A stretch of 64,000 nt of DNA from Opitutaceae bacterium (GTDB lineage: Bacteria; Verrucomicrobiota; Verrucomicrobiia; Opitutales; Opitutaceae): contig JAIXWY010000008.1 of the NCBI GenBank assembly GCA_027490995.1, positions 85,363 through 149,362 of the forward strand, in the 5' to 3' direction. How positions within the stretch are numbered: position 1 is the first letter of the stretch; each line of letters opens with the position of its first letter. The notes beneath the pieces were generated by a model. That model was given only the letters and a program-made list of their open reading frames with translations. It ran no database searches and was not told the DNA's origin. A program made the position numbers and the translations under genes. Shown here piece by piece: positions 54,192 to 61,851 of the stretch.

Positions 54192-55611
54192 GGGTTTCCT
54201 TGGTCGACGCTTCCAGTTTGCGGACGGTGGTGAGGCAGGCGTCGAACTGCGCGAGGAGTTCGGCCCAGTTCGCGGGGAGTTTCTTGTGCAGCATCACGAC
54301 GCGATCGAGAAACTGCAGCGTGAGGGCTCGGCGGCGCTTCGATAGCTTGGCGAGGGCATTCGCGGCGTCCGCGTAGCCGAGGACCGTGGCCGGTGACCGC
54401 GTCCGGTCGGCCTTCGAGGGCTGCTTGGGATCCCACCAGGCGATCGCAACATCGATGTGCCCGGCGTCCTCAAACACCCGCCCGAGGTCGCTGATGCCGG
54501 TCGCGGTCACGCGATTCGCGCCGTGGTCAATCAGGAACGGGTGAACGGCGAGTGCGAAGGCGGCGGCGCGCTCGGGAGGCTCGCTGGCGATCAGCTGCGA
54601 AATCGCCAGCGTCGCGGTGTCGGGATCCGGGGCCTGGGTGAGCAGGAGCTCGGCCTTGGCTGCGAGGCTGGACTCCAGCGCGAACTGGTGGAGCCACTTC
54701 TCGGTGCCGTCGAGGGAAACGGTGCTCCACGCGAGGCTGTGTGCGGCATCGAGCGTTTCCCGAGAAACGGGCTCACCGGTCGCGAGCTGCGGCACGCTGC
54801 AGCGCACGACGAGGCGGAAGAGCCGTTCGACCGGCAGGTCCGCGACGGCGAGCGTGGCGAGTAGGTTGCGTGCGAGCTGCCGGGTGCGGCGGGGCGAGAG
54901 CCGCACCCCGGCCTCTCCGAGGGTGCTGGAAAGCGAGGCGGCGTAGCGCAGCGCGTGGGCCGGAGGTTCCTTCAGCAGATCCGCGAACCGGGCGCCGCGT
55001 TCCTCCAGAAAGGCGCGGAGCCCGCCGCCGTCGCGCGAGATGAGCCCGTCGCCGCGCGGGTCCGTCACGGCGGCCTGCTCCTCGGGCGAGAAGTCTTTCC
55101 AATCCGCGACCGTGATCAGGAAAGCGAAGCGGTCGGCGAGAGCCGGATCGAGAGGTTCGGCCCCCAGGTAGCCGTTCTCCTCGCCGGCGGGGTTCATCGC
55201 GGCCCAGCGGAAGCGCAGTTTGGTCAGCGGCAGGCCCTGGATGCGGCGCTCATGCACCAGTGAAAAGAAACGGTTTTGGTGCTCCGGCTTGCAGCGATTG
55301 AGCTCATCAATCAGCACGGACTCCGCTCCCCAGATGGTTGCCGGGGTTTCGATGTAGCGGATCGACAACCCTTCTTTGTCGGGGAAGGGGAAGCCGACGA
55401 GATCGTCAAACGCGACGAGGCTGGCGTTGTAGTGGCGGTGCTCGAGCCCGAGCGCCTCCGAGAGGGAGTTGAGGAGAAACGTTTTGCCGGTGCCATGACG
55501 GCCGATCAGCAGCAGCGGATCGCCGGAGACGAGAGCGGCGAGGACGACCGGCTCGACGGAGTCGTAGCCGAAGACGCCAAGGCCGCGGAGGAAGGAGGTG
55601 CGTTTGCTCAT
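54172..55611 (-). CDS. MoxR-like AAA+ ATPase
   Basis: A 479-residue AAA+ protein with Walker A GRHGTGKT (37-44), Walker B VLIDELNR (98-105) and a sensor-1 Asn in AAMNPAG (near 139), then PALADRF with an arginine-finger-type Arg. This is the MoxR branch, whose members work as chaperone or remodelling ATPases with vWA proteins. A helical C-terminal half of about 230 residues has no recognised domain. The Met at 55611 begins right ahead of the core; the frame upstream overlaps the metK gene and is not protein-like. It is 10 bp downstream of metK. Confidence 0.9.
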   Translation of the reverse strand: MSKRTSFLRGLGVFGYDSVEPVVLAALVSGDPLLLIGRHGTGKTFLLNSLSEALGLEHRHYNASLVAFDDLVGFPFPDKEGLSIRYIETPATIWGAESVLIDELNRCKPEHQNRFFSLVHERRIQGLPLTKLRFRWAAMNPAGEENGYLGAEPLDPALADRFAFLITVADWKDFSPEEQAAVTDPRGDGLISRDGGGLRAFLEERGARFADLLKEPPAHALRYAASLSSTLGEAGVRLSPRRTRQLARNLLATLAVADLPVERLFRLVVRCSVPQLATGEPVSRETLDAAHSLAWSTVSLDGTEKWLHQFALESSLAAKAELLLTQAPDPDTATLAISQLIASEPPERAAAFALAVHPFLIDHGANRVTATGISDLGRVFEDAGHIDVAIAWWDPKQPSKADRTRSPATVLGYADAANALAKLSKRRRALTLQFLDRVVMLHKKLPANWAELLAQFDACLTTVRKLEASTKETHGTPAA

Positions 55612-55621
55612 CGCGTGGTCC

Positions 55622-56731
55622 TCAGGTTTCCCACGGCAGGCTGGGCTTGCCGAAGTGCCCGTAGTTCGTCGTGCCGGAGTAGAGTGGACGCAGCAGGCCG
55701 AGTTGTTCGATGATCGCGCCCGGGCGGAAGTCGAACTGCGCCGCGTAGCTGGCTGCGAGGTCGTCATCCCCGGTGCCACGCGTATCGACCGTGATGGACA
55801 CCGGCCGGGCGACGCCGATCGCGTACGCGACCTGGATTTCCGCGGTGGTGGCGAGCCCGCGCAGGACGATCTGGCGTGCGACATGACGGGCGAAGTAGGC
55901 GGCCGAGCGGTCGACTTTCGACGCATCCTTGCCGCTGAAGGCCCCGCCGCCGTGGCGCGCGTAGCCCCCGTAGGTGTCGACGATGATTTTGCGCCCAGTC
56001 ACGCCGCAGTCCCCCTCGGGCCCGCCGGTGTCGAAGACCCCCGTCGGGTTGATGAAGGTCCGAATGCCGGTGTGGTGCCACGAACCCAGTGCGCGGGGGA
56101 GTAGCACGTGGCTCACCCAGCGCTGGATTTCGGTCTGATCCTGACCGTGGCGGTGCTGCGTGGAGACGACCACGTCGGTGACGGCCTGCGGCCGGCCGTC
56201 GGCGTAGTGCACGGTCACTTGCGCCTTGGCGTCGGGGCGGAGCCAGTCGACTTCCTGCCGGTGGCGCGCTGACGCGAGTTCACGAGTCAGCGCATGGGCG
56301 AGGGCGATGGGCAACGGCATGAGCTCCGCCGTTTCGCGGCAGGCGAAACCGAACATCATCCCCTGGTCGCCCGCGCCCTGGTCGCGGCCGTACCCGATCC
56401 CCCGCGCGATGGCGCTGGATTGACGGCCGATCTTGGCGATCACCCGGACGCGGTCCGCGCTGAACGACGCGGCGGGATCGGTGTAGCCGATGCGGCGGAT
56501 CGTGTCGCGGACCACCTGCTCGACCTCGGCATCGGAGGGCGGCGTGTGGCTGGCGACCTCGCCGGCGACGACCACGAGATCGTCTTTGCACAGCGTCTCA
56601 ATCGCGACGTGGGCCTTCGGGTCGCGGACGAGGATCGCGTCGAGCAGGGCGTCGGAGATGCCGTCGGCGACCTTGTCGGGATGGCCTTCGGAGACGGACT
56701 CCGACGTGAAGATGAAATCGCGTCGGCTCAT
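55622..56731 (-). CDS. metK: S-adenosylmethionine synthetase, within MoxR/vWA operon
   Basis: MetK makes S-adenosylmethionine from methionine and ATP. This copy has 369 residues, slightly shorter than the usual 380-400, but keeps SEGHPDKVAD (16-25), GAGDQGMMFGFACRETAELMP (119-139 region), DAKAQVTVHY, GGPEGDCGVTGRKIIVDTYGG and GGGAFSGKD, so the enzyme should be active. Adjacent genes show a one-base overlap upstream and a 10-bp gap downstream. The location inside an operon with MoxR and vWA genes is unusual for a housekeeping enzyme; whether another metK exists elsewhere in the genome cannot be told here. Confidence 0.94.
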   Translation of the reverse strand: MSRRDFIFTSESVSEGHPDKVADGISDALLDAILVRDPKAHVAIETLCKDDLVVVAGEVASHTPPSDAEVEQVVRDTIRRIGYTDPAASFSADRVRVIAKIGRQSSAIARGIGYGRDQGAGDQGMMFGFACRETAELMPLPIALAHALTRELASARHRQEVDWLRPDAKAQVTVHYADGRPQAVTDVVVSTQHRHGQDQTEIQRWVSHVLLPRALGSWHHTGIRTFINPTGVFDTGGPEGDCGVTGRKIIVDTYGGYARHGGGAFSGKDASKVDRSAAYFARHVARQIVLRGLATTAEIQVAYAIGVARPVSITVDTRGTGDDDLAASYAAQFDFRPGAIIEQLGLLRPLYSGTTNYGHFGKPSLPWET

Positions 56732-56997
56732 CAGGCGGCCCTCCCTTCGGCCGGGAAGAACCCGGCATGGTCGCTGATCGCGGCGTTGAGCTTGAGGTGG
56801 GCGAGGACGGCGTCGCGCCGATCCTTGGCGACCTCAAGGTCCTTGGTGCCGAGGGAGACGGAGATCCGGCGATCGGCCTTCAGCCATGGGGCTTCTCGGA
56901 CGCTGTAACGCAGGAACCACGTGCCGTGGTTGAGGAACAGGTGGTGCTTGTCACCACCGCGGTAGCGCAGGGCTAGTTCAGGCTTGGGCTGGGACAT
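56731..56997 (-). CDS. Small protein resembling an integrase arm-type N-terminal domain (88 aa)
   Basis: An 88-residue ORF reading MSQPKPELALRYRGGDKHHL at the start. The segment NHGTWFLRYSV followed by RRISVSLGTKDLEVAKDRR resembles the beta-strand plus SLGTKDxxxAKxR helix pattern at the N-terminus of many tyrosine recombinases (DUF6538 / arm-type domain). There is no catalytic domain; the gene stops after 88 codons and overlaps metK by one base. It is the first gene of the operon. A DNA-binding or autoregulatory role is an inference. Confidence 0.6.
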   Translation of the reverse strand: MSQPKPELALRYRGGDKHHLFLNHGTWFLRYSVREAPWLKADRRISVSLGTKDLEVAKDRRDAVLAHLKLNAAISDHAGFFPAEGRAA

Positions 56998-57528
56998 GAT
57001 GCGAGCAGGGGTCCTGCATGCGCATCAAGGGGAAGACATTTTGGGGATTATCCCCACATCCCGAACGACAACCCGTCGTCCGGTGACCACCGTGGCTCTT
57101 CCCGAGCTCGGTTGGTAGGTCCTGTGCTGGGCGGGATGCCCGAAACAGGAACCACTCTTGATGCGCTTGCATGGAAAAAACCGTGCTGGAAAAGTGACAC
57201 TGGTGCAAGCCCGACCGCTCACGGGTTGTGGCATAAGGGTGAGAGCGATGGTGTTGGGGAGGAGTCCAACGTATCCTTTCGGGTCGGCGCGGGCGCTGCC
57301 GTCAGGTGCGGGTCTGGCGGTCGCAGGCGACGGGTAGGGGACGCACTCCGTCATGCGCTGGACGGGGAAGAAACAAGGCGTCTCTGGCTCGAGTGAATCG
57401 AGCGCTTGCAGGGGCCGACGGTTCGAAGGGTTCGGCGAGCGGCTCTGGGATGTGTCGATGCCACAATCGGCGGGAGCTGAGCAGCGATGCGGCTAGACCC
57501 CGCGGTGGGAGCGGTTAGGGATCGGGCC
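56998..57528. other. 531-bp intergenic region between the metK-operon and a lipoprotein gene
   Basis: Divergent promoter region for the leftward operon (start 56997) and the rightward lipoprotein gene (start 57529). It contains the 15-bp dyad and the decamer inverted pair described separately. Short open frames in it are Arg/Pro-rich and not convincing. I see no clear SAM-riboswitch motif or promoter boxes. Confidence 0.5.
57042..57056. promoter_or_regulatory. 15-bp perfect dyad upstream of the metK/MoxR/vWA operon
   Basis: TGGGGATTATCCCCA is a perfect inverted repeat with 7-bp arms around a single T. It lies 45 bp upstream of the first gene (start at 56997), where an operator is expected. 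A second pair, GCGCATCAAG at 57020-57029 and its reverse complement CTTGATGCGC at 57157-57166, brackets it. Which protein binds is unknown. Confidence 0.5.
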
Positions 57529-58227
57529 ATGCGATTCACTCTCTTCGCTCTGACTCTGCTGTTGGCGGGCTGTGGTGCTGGGTCGGGTGGCGATCACGCG
57601 ACGTGGGCGCGTGTGTACCGCGATAACGAGTGGCTCGTCACGGAGCGGGTCTTGTTTGCTGAAACCCGCGACCCAAGCGTAATCGAGCTTCAGGATGGAG
57701 TTCGACTCGACGTGCTTTACCCGGACCGAGCGACGTGGGAAGCGGTGAGCGCGTGGTCGAAGGGCACCCCGCTCATCTTGGCCTATGCGACGGCGCACGG
57801 CTGCCTGCTGATCGAGCCGCAGAGTGGGATCAGGCTGGTGGTGTACGATGGTTTTGGATCGCGGCATCCGCTCGACCTCGTCCTCGACCGAGGCTTTTCG
57901 GTTGCCGGAACGAGCATCGAAAGAACCGAAAACTACGACTCAAACGTGATGCGCTGGTTGAGCGAGATCGACCGGATCCATCGCTTTCTGGATGAACAAC
58001 CCGCCCTCACTCCCGAGGCCCGGGCGGCGCTCAGGGCAGGGCACGCGGCGTGGCGCGGATTCATCGAAGCTCACGGCCGCGCGTCCTCGCGGGTCTACGC
58101 TCTTCCTGATGGCACCCTGTGGCGCGACAAAAGCATCGAGGCTCACCATGCAATGATCCGTGAGCACGCGCTGCGATTGCTCACCCTCATTGAGCCGATT
58201 TCCGCGGCGACGATTCAGGCCTGGTAG
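57529..58227 (+). CDS. Putative lipoprotein of unknown function (232 aa)
   Basis: A lipoprotein signal (FTLFALTLLLAGCGAG with the lipobox Cys near residue 14) is followed by a soluble domain of about 215 residues with mixed alpha/beta character. Visible segments include LILAYATAHGCLLIEPQSGIRLVVYDGFGSRHPLD, a beta-hairpin-like stretch, and a helical C-terminus with HHAMIREHALRLLTLIEP. No recognised family. The Met at 57529 is chosen because it begins the lipoprotein signal. It stands alone on the plus strand. Confidence 0.65.
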   Translation: MRFTLFALTLLLAGCGAGSGGDHATWARVYRDNEWLVTERVLFAETRDPSVIELQDGVRLDVLYPDRATWEAVSAWSKGTPLILAYATAHGCLLIEPQSGIRLVVYDGFGSRHPLDLVLDRGFSVAGTSIERTENYDSNVMRWLSEIDRIHRFLDEQPALTPEARAALRAGHAAWRGFIEAHGRASSRVYALPDGTLWRDKSIEAHHAMIREHALRLLTLIEPISAATIQAW

Positions 58228-58448
58228 GCAGCTTCGGAGACGAGTCGTTTTTCGTCGGACCGATGCGCGGTTGGACAGGCGGCCACGAGCGTGGGCTCTT
58301 CGATTTAGAACTGGGTCAACCCGACGCGGCTAACTCGTGGAGTAGTGGACGATGGAGGCGATCCGACGGTTCAGGTCTTCGCTCGTTCAGCGGCCTGCAA
58401 ACCTCCGGTCAGTGAGCACGCGATCGGGCCTGAGCCGAGGTCTGGGGC

Positions 58449-58865
58449 TCAGGCGCTCGCGTGGGTCAGGACGAGGCCACGCGCTAGTTCGTTCATGGCT
58501 GCGATCAGGTCCCGCGTGGGCAGATTCGCATGGCAGCGAAGGTAGCGTCCATAGGCTTCGATACCCACTCCGTCTTGGCGGAACTGCGTTCTCACAGCGT
58601 CCGCAAGACCCGCGACCGAAGCGTGATCGTCCATGGCAAGGGTGATCGTCCAGCCCGGGTCGGCGGCTCCTCGGAAGTAGCCGTCGCAGGGGGTGAGCGA
58701 AAACGAGGGTGCGTACGCTGCGACGATAGCCGCAACCTCTGGCGCGGACGGACGAAGCCCGGATAAGGCTCCCAGTCGGAGCGTGAAGATCGGGATCCCC
58801 GGCACCGCCTTCGAGCGTGGGGTCAGGAGGCTGGGTTGGTGGTCTTGGGTAGGCGAAGTTTCCAT
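58449..58865 (-). CDS. Hypothetical protein (138 aa)
   Basis: A small soluble protein with a Pro/Ser-rich N-terminus of about 25 residues and a likely alpha/beta domain: LTPCDGYFRGAADPGWTITLAMDDHASVAGLADAVRTQFRQDG, followed by YGRYLRCHANLPTRDLIAAMNELARGL. Alternating strands and helices suggest a ferredoxin-like fold. It does not resemble a family I know. It is the last of a run of leftward genes; a CCTGAGCC/GGCTCAGG hairpin (58429-58453) overlaps its stop codon. Confidence 0.6.
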   Translation of the reverse strand: METSPTQDHQPSLLTPRSKAVPGIPIFTLRLGALSGLRPSAPEVAAIVAAYAPSFSLTPCDGYFRGAADPGWTITLAMDDHASVAGLADAVRTQFRQDGVGIEAYGRYLRCHANLPTRDLIAAMNELARGLVLTHASA

Positions 58866-58888
58866 GGCAGATCGTTTTGCATCCGTGA

Positions 58889-59095
58889 CTACGTGGGCGG
58901 CGGGCCTGCCGAATCGTCGCCGCCGGTGAGCTGAGCGACACGGTCCCGCCTAAAGATAGGCAGAGGCTCCAGCGCACGGAGCGTGTACGGGCCGGCGTCA
59001 GTCGACCGCACCGCTTCTTGCCTCGGTGAGACCACGTCGATCCGGTCTAATGTCTCCTCGGCTGGCCTCACACGATCCCCTCGTCTGGTAGTCAC
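58889..59095 (-). CDS. Possible small protein (68 aa), low confidence
   Basis: A GTG-started frame with no recognisable domain. The argument for it is only context: 19 bp separate it from the gene upstream and 23 bp from the gene downstream, both on the same strand, leaving a neatly tiled run. Composition is charged and not especially Arg/Ala-biased. It could equally be a chance ORF in a 249-bp gap. Confidence 0.3.
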   Translation of the reverse strand: MTTRRGDRVRPAEETLDRIDVVSPRQEAVRSTDAGPYTLRALEPLPIFRRDRVAQLTGGDDSAGPPPT

Positions 59096-59114
59096 GGCGG
59101 CTGACCTCGCGGGG

Positions 59115-59561
59115 TCAGCGGCTTCGCAGGTGTTCGCCGAGTTGGCGCAGCCGTTCCGTCAATGACTGCAGGATCTTCGCGTCACGGTGATACAGCGAAT
59201 GACCGGCGCCGGACATCATTCCGTCCGTCTCGACGGGCGGCCCTTCGTCGCAGTCGCCCCAGTTCTCCAAGACTTCGGTCGCGCTGGCCTCGTCATCGAG
59301 TAGCCGGCGTTGGAGTGCGATCGAGTCGAGGAGCGCAACCCACCCGCGACGGCGTTTGGGGGAAGCCTCTCGCCAGAGCTCCTGCACCTCGGCCAGCGCG
59401 TTCTGGAAGTCGTGGCCTGGCTGGCGTTCCCACTGCCCCCACATCAATTCCCCGTCCCACACTGCGCCGATGAAGTGCTCACAGGTATCGTCCTCTCCGG
59501 GCCGGTTGCAGCGGGCGCAGATGGGGCATTCTTCGACCTCGGATTCGGAATCGTCGTTCAT
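59115..59561 (-). CDS. Hypothetical acidic protein with Cys-rich N-terminus (148 aa)
   Basis: The first 30 residues contain ECPICARCNRPGEDDTCEHF, five Cys and one His in a spacing that suggests a small metal-binding ribbon. The remainder is helical, Glu- and Trp-rich (VWDGELMWGQWERQPGHDF, EVQELWREASPKRRRGWVALLDSI). Such cysteine arrangements occur in zinc-binding adaptor proteins, but no family was recognised. The Met at 59561 is chosen because the Cys-rich segment begins soon after; an upstream frame exists. It follows the next gene with a 37-bp gap. Confidence 0.6.
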   Translation of the reverse strand: MNDDSESEVEECPICARCNRPGEDDTCEHFIGAVWDGELMWGQWERQPGHDFQNALAEVQELWREASPKRRRGWVALLDSIALQRRLLDDEASATEVLENWGDCDEGPPVETDGMMSGAGHSLYHRDAKILQSLTERLRQLGEHLRSR

Positions 59562-59598
59562 GATGGGTTGCTCGCCACGTTTTCCAAGATAGCCAGAC

Positions 59599-60477
59599 TC
59601 ACTCCCGCGCGAACCATACGGAGAGGCCCGCCCGCCACGCGGCGAGGTTGGCGGCATCGATGGGTTGGATCAACTCGGCCGCGTAGTAGGAGCTGCCGGG
59701 GTGTTCTCCTTCGACGATGATCACCCCGACCGATTCCCGTTCGTCCCGACTCCACTCCTCGAAAAATTCGAGTGCGGCGCCTTGGGCGGTCGCCGAGCGG
59801 GGGAGGTAGTCATCCTCATGGACCCAGTCCGGGCACTCCTTCAGCCACGCCGTCACTTCCTGAACCAGTGCGCGAGTCCGATCGGGGGACAGAGAGTCCA
59901 GCCACTCCTCAAGGCTGTCCAGGGACGCGTCGGCATCTTCGCCCGCTTCCTCTGCCGCCGCGTCGCGGGCCTCGTCAAGCGCTGCCTCCAGCAGCCAAGT
60001 GAGCGGCTGACACCCCTCGGCGTAGGCGGCGAGGCTTCCGGCGTCGACAATCGAAGCCGGGCTGATGTCGTAGGCCTCGGCCCGGGTTGTGGGCGACTCG
60101 ATCCCGACCATTGCGAGGGTGCCGGAATCCGAGACGGTGAATTCGGTCGCGGCCGGATTCTGCGGTGGAAACGGGGCGCCGGCGACGTGTGCCGGCTCCA
60201 GCTGACCGACGAAGAGCGCGTTGCCATCGTCGCCTTCGACGCGGAGGTCGCCGGTCTCGGGATCGTTGAAGCGGAAGCTTACGCGCTGCCGCGGGTCGGC
60301 GTGGTGGATCCAGACGGAACGCGTGACTACCTTGCCGTCGCGGATGCGGTTCCACTGTGCCAGGCTGAGCGTGGCGGATGCGGGCAGACAGCCTGCACCC
60401 CACCGGCCATGAATGGAGATCGACCCTGTCTCCTCGTTGGAAGGCTCGGGATGCGCGTGATCGGAAGTGTTGCTCAT
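59599..60477 (-). CDS. Hypothetical acidic protein (292 aa)
   Basis: A soluble acidic protein without signal peptide. Residues 40-130 are beta-rich (VSFRFNDPETGDLRVEGDDGNALFVGQLEPAHV), 150-230 are helical with an Ala/Asp/Glu-rich stretch (AAEEAGEDADASLDSLEEWLDSLS), and the end is ESVGVIIVEGEHPGSSYYAAELIQP. The Met at 60477 is preferred over a longer Arg/Pro-rich extension. No family recognised. It precedes the Cys-rich small gene and is likely cotranscribed with it. Confidence 0.6.
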   Translation of the reverse strand: MSNTSDHAHPEPSNEETGSISIHGRWGAGCLPASATLSLAQWNRIRDGKVVTRSVWIHHADPRQRVSFRFNDPETGDLRVEGDDGNALFVGQLEPAHVAGAPFPPQNPAATEFTVSDSGTLAMVGIESPTTRAEAYDISPASIVDAGSLAAYAEGCQPLTWLLEAALDEARDAAAEEAGEDADASLDSLEEWLDSLSPDRTRALVQEVTAWLKECPDWVHEDDYLPRSATAQGAALEFFEEWSRDERESVGVIIVEGEHPGSSYYAAELIQPIDAANLAAWRAGLSVWFARE

Positions 60478-60700
60478 GCGGCGGTTCGGATGGGGAGAAA
60501 CGTGGGTGCGGAGTCGCTGGGCGATGGAGGGAGCGGATGCACGCAGCCGGGCGTGCTCGCGACCGGAGGGGCGTACGCGCTTTATCGCGCCGGACGAAGG
60601 GACGATCTGACGACGAAGAGCCATTCTCCGATTCGACCGGCGCGGCAAATGCGGATGGTGGCATAAATGAAACACCCCTACTCCGGCATGCGGGCGTGGC

Positions 60701-61627
60701 TTAGGCGAAACCGTGCTCGGCCCGGTGCCACGCCAGACGGACCGGATCCGGACGAAGCGTGGTGTGGGGAGCGAGTGTGATCGGACGGTCAGCGAGGGCG
60801 CGGAGCGAGAACCCCCCGGGAACGCTCTCCTCCTGAAAGGCCGCGGCCGGCTTCACCATCACACGCAACCCCTCGGAAATGCTCCACAGCCCGAGGTCGA
60901 AAAGCACGTGAGCCGTCGGGGTGAGGGCCAGCCCGTTGCCGGGGTCGTTGTTGCGGCTGCTGCTGAAGGCGTGGATGTGGGCGGCCTCGACGATGCCCGA
61001 TTGCTCGGCCGTGGTGAGCCGGTAGCCCGTAAGTGCGCAGGTGAAGCGGTAGCCGCTGACGACCTCCATCTTGAAGCGCGCACTGCGGCCCAGCTGCCGG
61101 GCCTCGCGGTAGACCGCCGGATCCTCCTCCGCCTGGAGGAACTCCCTCGCCGGCGCGTCATCGATGCCGAGCGCTGCGAAGAGCGCCACCTGCTCGGCCG
61201 CCGGAAAGTAAGTGGAGACCAGCTGACGTCGCAGGACCGCGCGAAAGTGTGGATCGCTCAGGCAGGCGACGAAATCGGGCTCAAGCACGGCGATCTGACT
61301 GGTTTCGCGTGCGCGGGAAGGTCGGCCCTCGGCGTCGAGGACCTTCCACACGCGATCGGTCGCGAGCGCGTGGAAGGGCATGCGCAGATCGCCTCGGTTG
61401 CCGCGTCGGGCGGCGACTAAGGGCCAGAGGTTCTGGAAGCGCACGACGAGTTCCGGAGAACGGGTCAGGGTCGCCTCGCGCAGATGCCCATTCTCAAACA
61501 GGTCGAGAACGGCGAGGAGCAGCAGCGGCTTGTGCGGTGCCCGTCCCTTGATCGCGTCTTGATCTACGCGCAGCCGCCCCAGACGGATCAGCCAAGCGCG
61601 GGCGCGGTCGTCGAGCACGGATCGCAT
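60701..61627 (-). CDS. HNH endonuclease, likely restriction-type
   Basis: A 308-residue protein with a C-terminal HNH motif: RFTCALTGYRLTT (about 194-206), EAAHIHAFSS (His pair near 217-219), and the NDPGNGLALTPTAHVLFDLGLWSI metal-binding section (about 227-250), a layout seen in restriction-type HNH nucleases. The N-terminal region has HKPLLLLAVLDLFENG, a motif I associate with sulfur- or modification-dependent McrA-like enzymes, but that is recollection, not proof. The Met at 61627 is preferred to 61663. No methyltransferase is seen nearby. Confidence 0.82.
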   Translation of the reverse strand: MRSVLDDRARAWLIRLGRLRVDQDAIKGRAPHKPLLLLAVLDLFENGHLREATLTRSPELVVRFQNLWPLVAARRGNRGDLRMPFHALATDRVWKVLDAEGRPSRARETSQIAVLEPDFVACLSDPHFRAVLRRQLVSTYFPAAEQVALFAALGIDDAPAREFLQAEEDPAVYREARQLGRSARFKMEVVSGYRFTCALTGYRLTTAEQSGIVEAAHIHAFSSSRNNDPGNGLALTPTAHVLFDLGLWSISEGLRVMVKPAAAFQEESVPGGFSLRALADRPITLAPHTTLRPDPVRLAWHRAEHGFA

Positions 61628-61818
61628 GGGGAGAGCGAGAGCCACCAGCGTGGAAGCGCCCACCGGTGGCTTGCCAGCTCTTTCCGTACCGTGTCGAGCG
61701 GAGCGCTGCCGTCGTGGACTCGCGCGGCCGCTCGGTGCACCGGGAGCGAGGATCGAGACACCGGGCTAAGCCCTGCGTCTGCGTCGCCGCGATGGGACTC
61801 GGTCGCGCCGGTCGTGTC

Positions 61819-61849
61819 ACAACGCTCGGATTTACAAACCGAGCGTTGT
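61819..61849 (-). terminator. Perfect hairpin just after the DUF3293 gene
   Basis: ACAACGCTCGG at 61819-61829 and CCGAGCGTTGT at 61839-61849 form an 11-bp perfect stem with a 9-base loop, two bases beyond the stop codon of the leftward DUF3293 gene. There is no T-run on that side, so factor-independent termination is uncertain; it may also protect the 3' end. Confidence 0.55.
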
Positions 61850-61851
61850 TG

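Noticed and set aside
57025..57354. Minus-strand frame of 109 codons upstream of the metK operon
   Set aside because: No domain, overlaps the dyad and probable promoter region, Pro/Arg/Ser-rich.
56998..57528. SAM riboswitch ahead of metK
   Set aside because: Searched by eye for the usual SAM-I and SAM-II cores on the minus strand; none recognised. Would need a covariance-model search.
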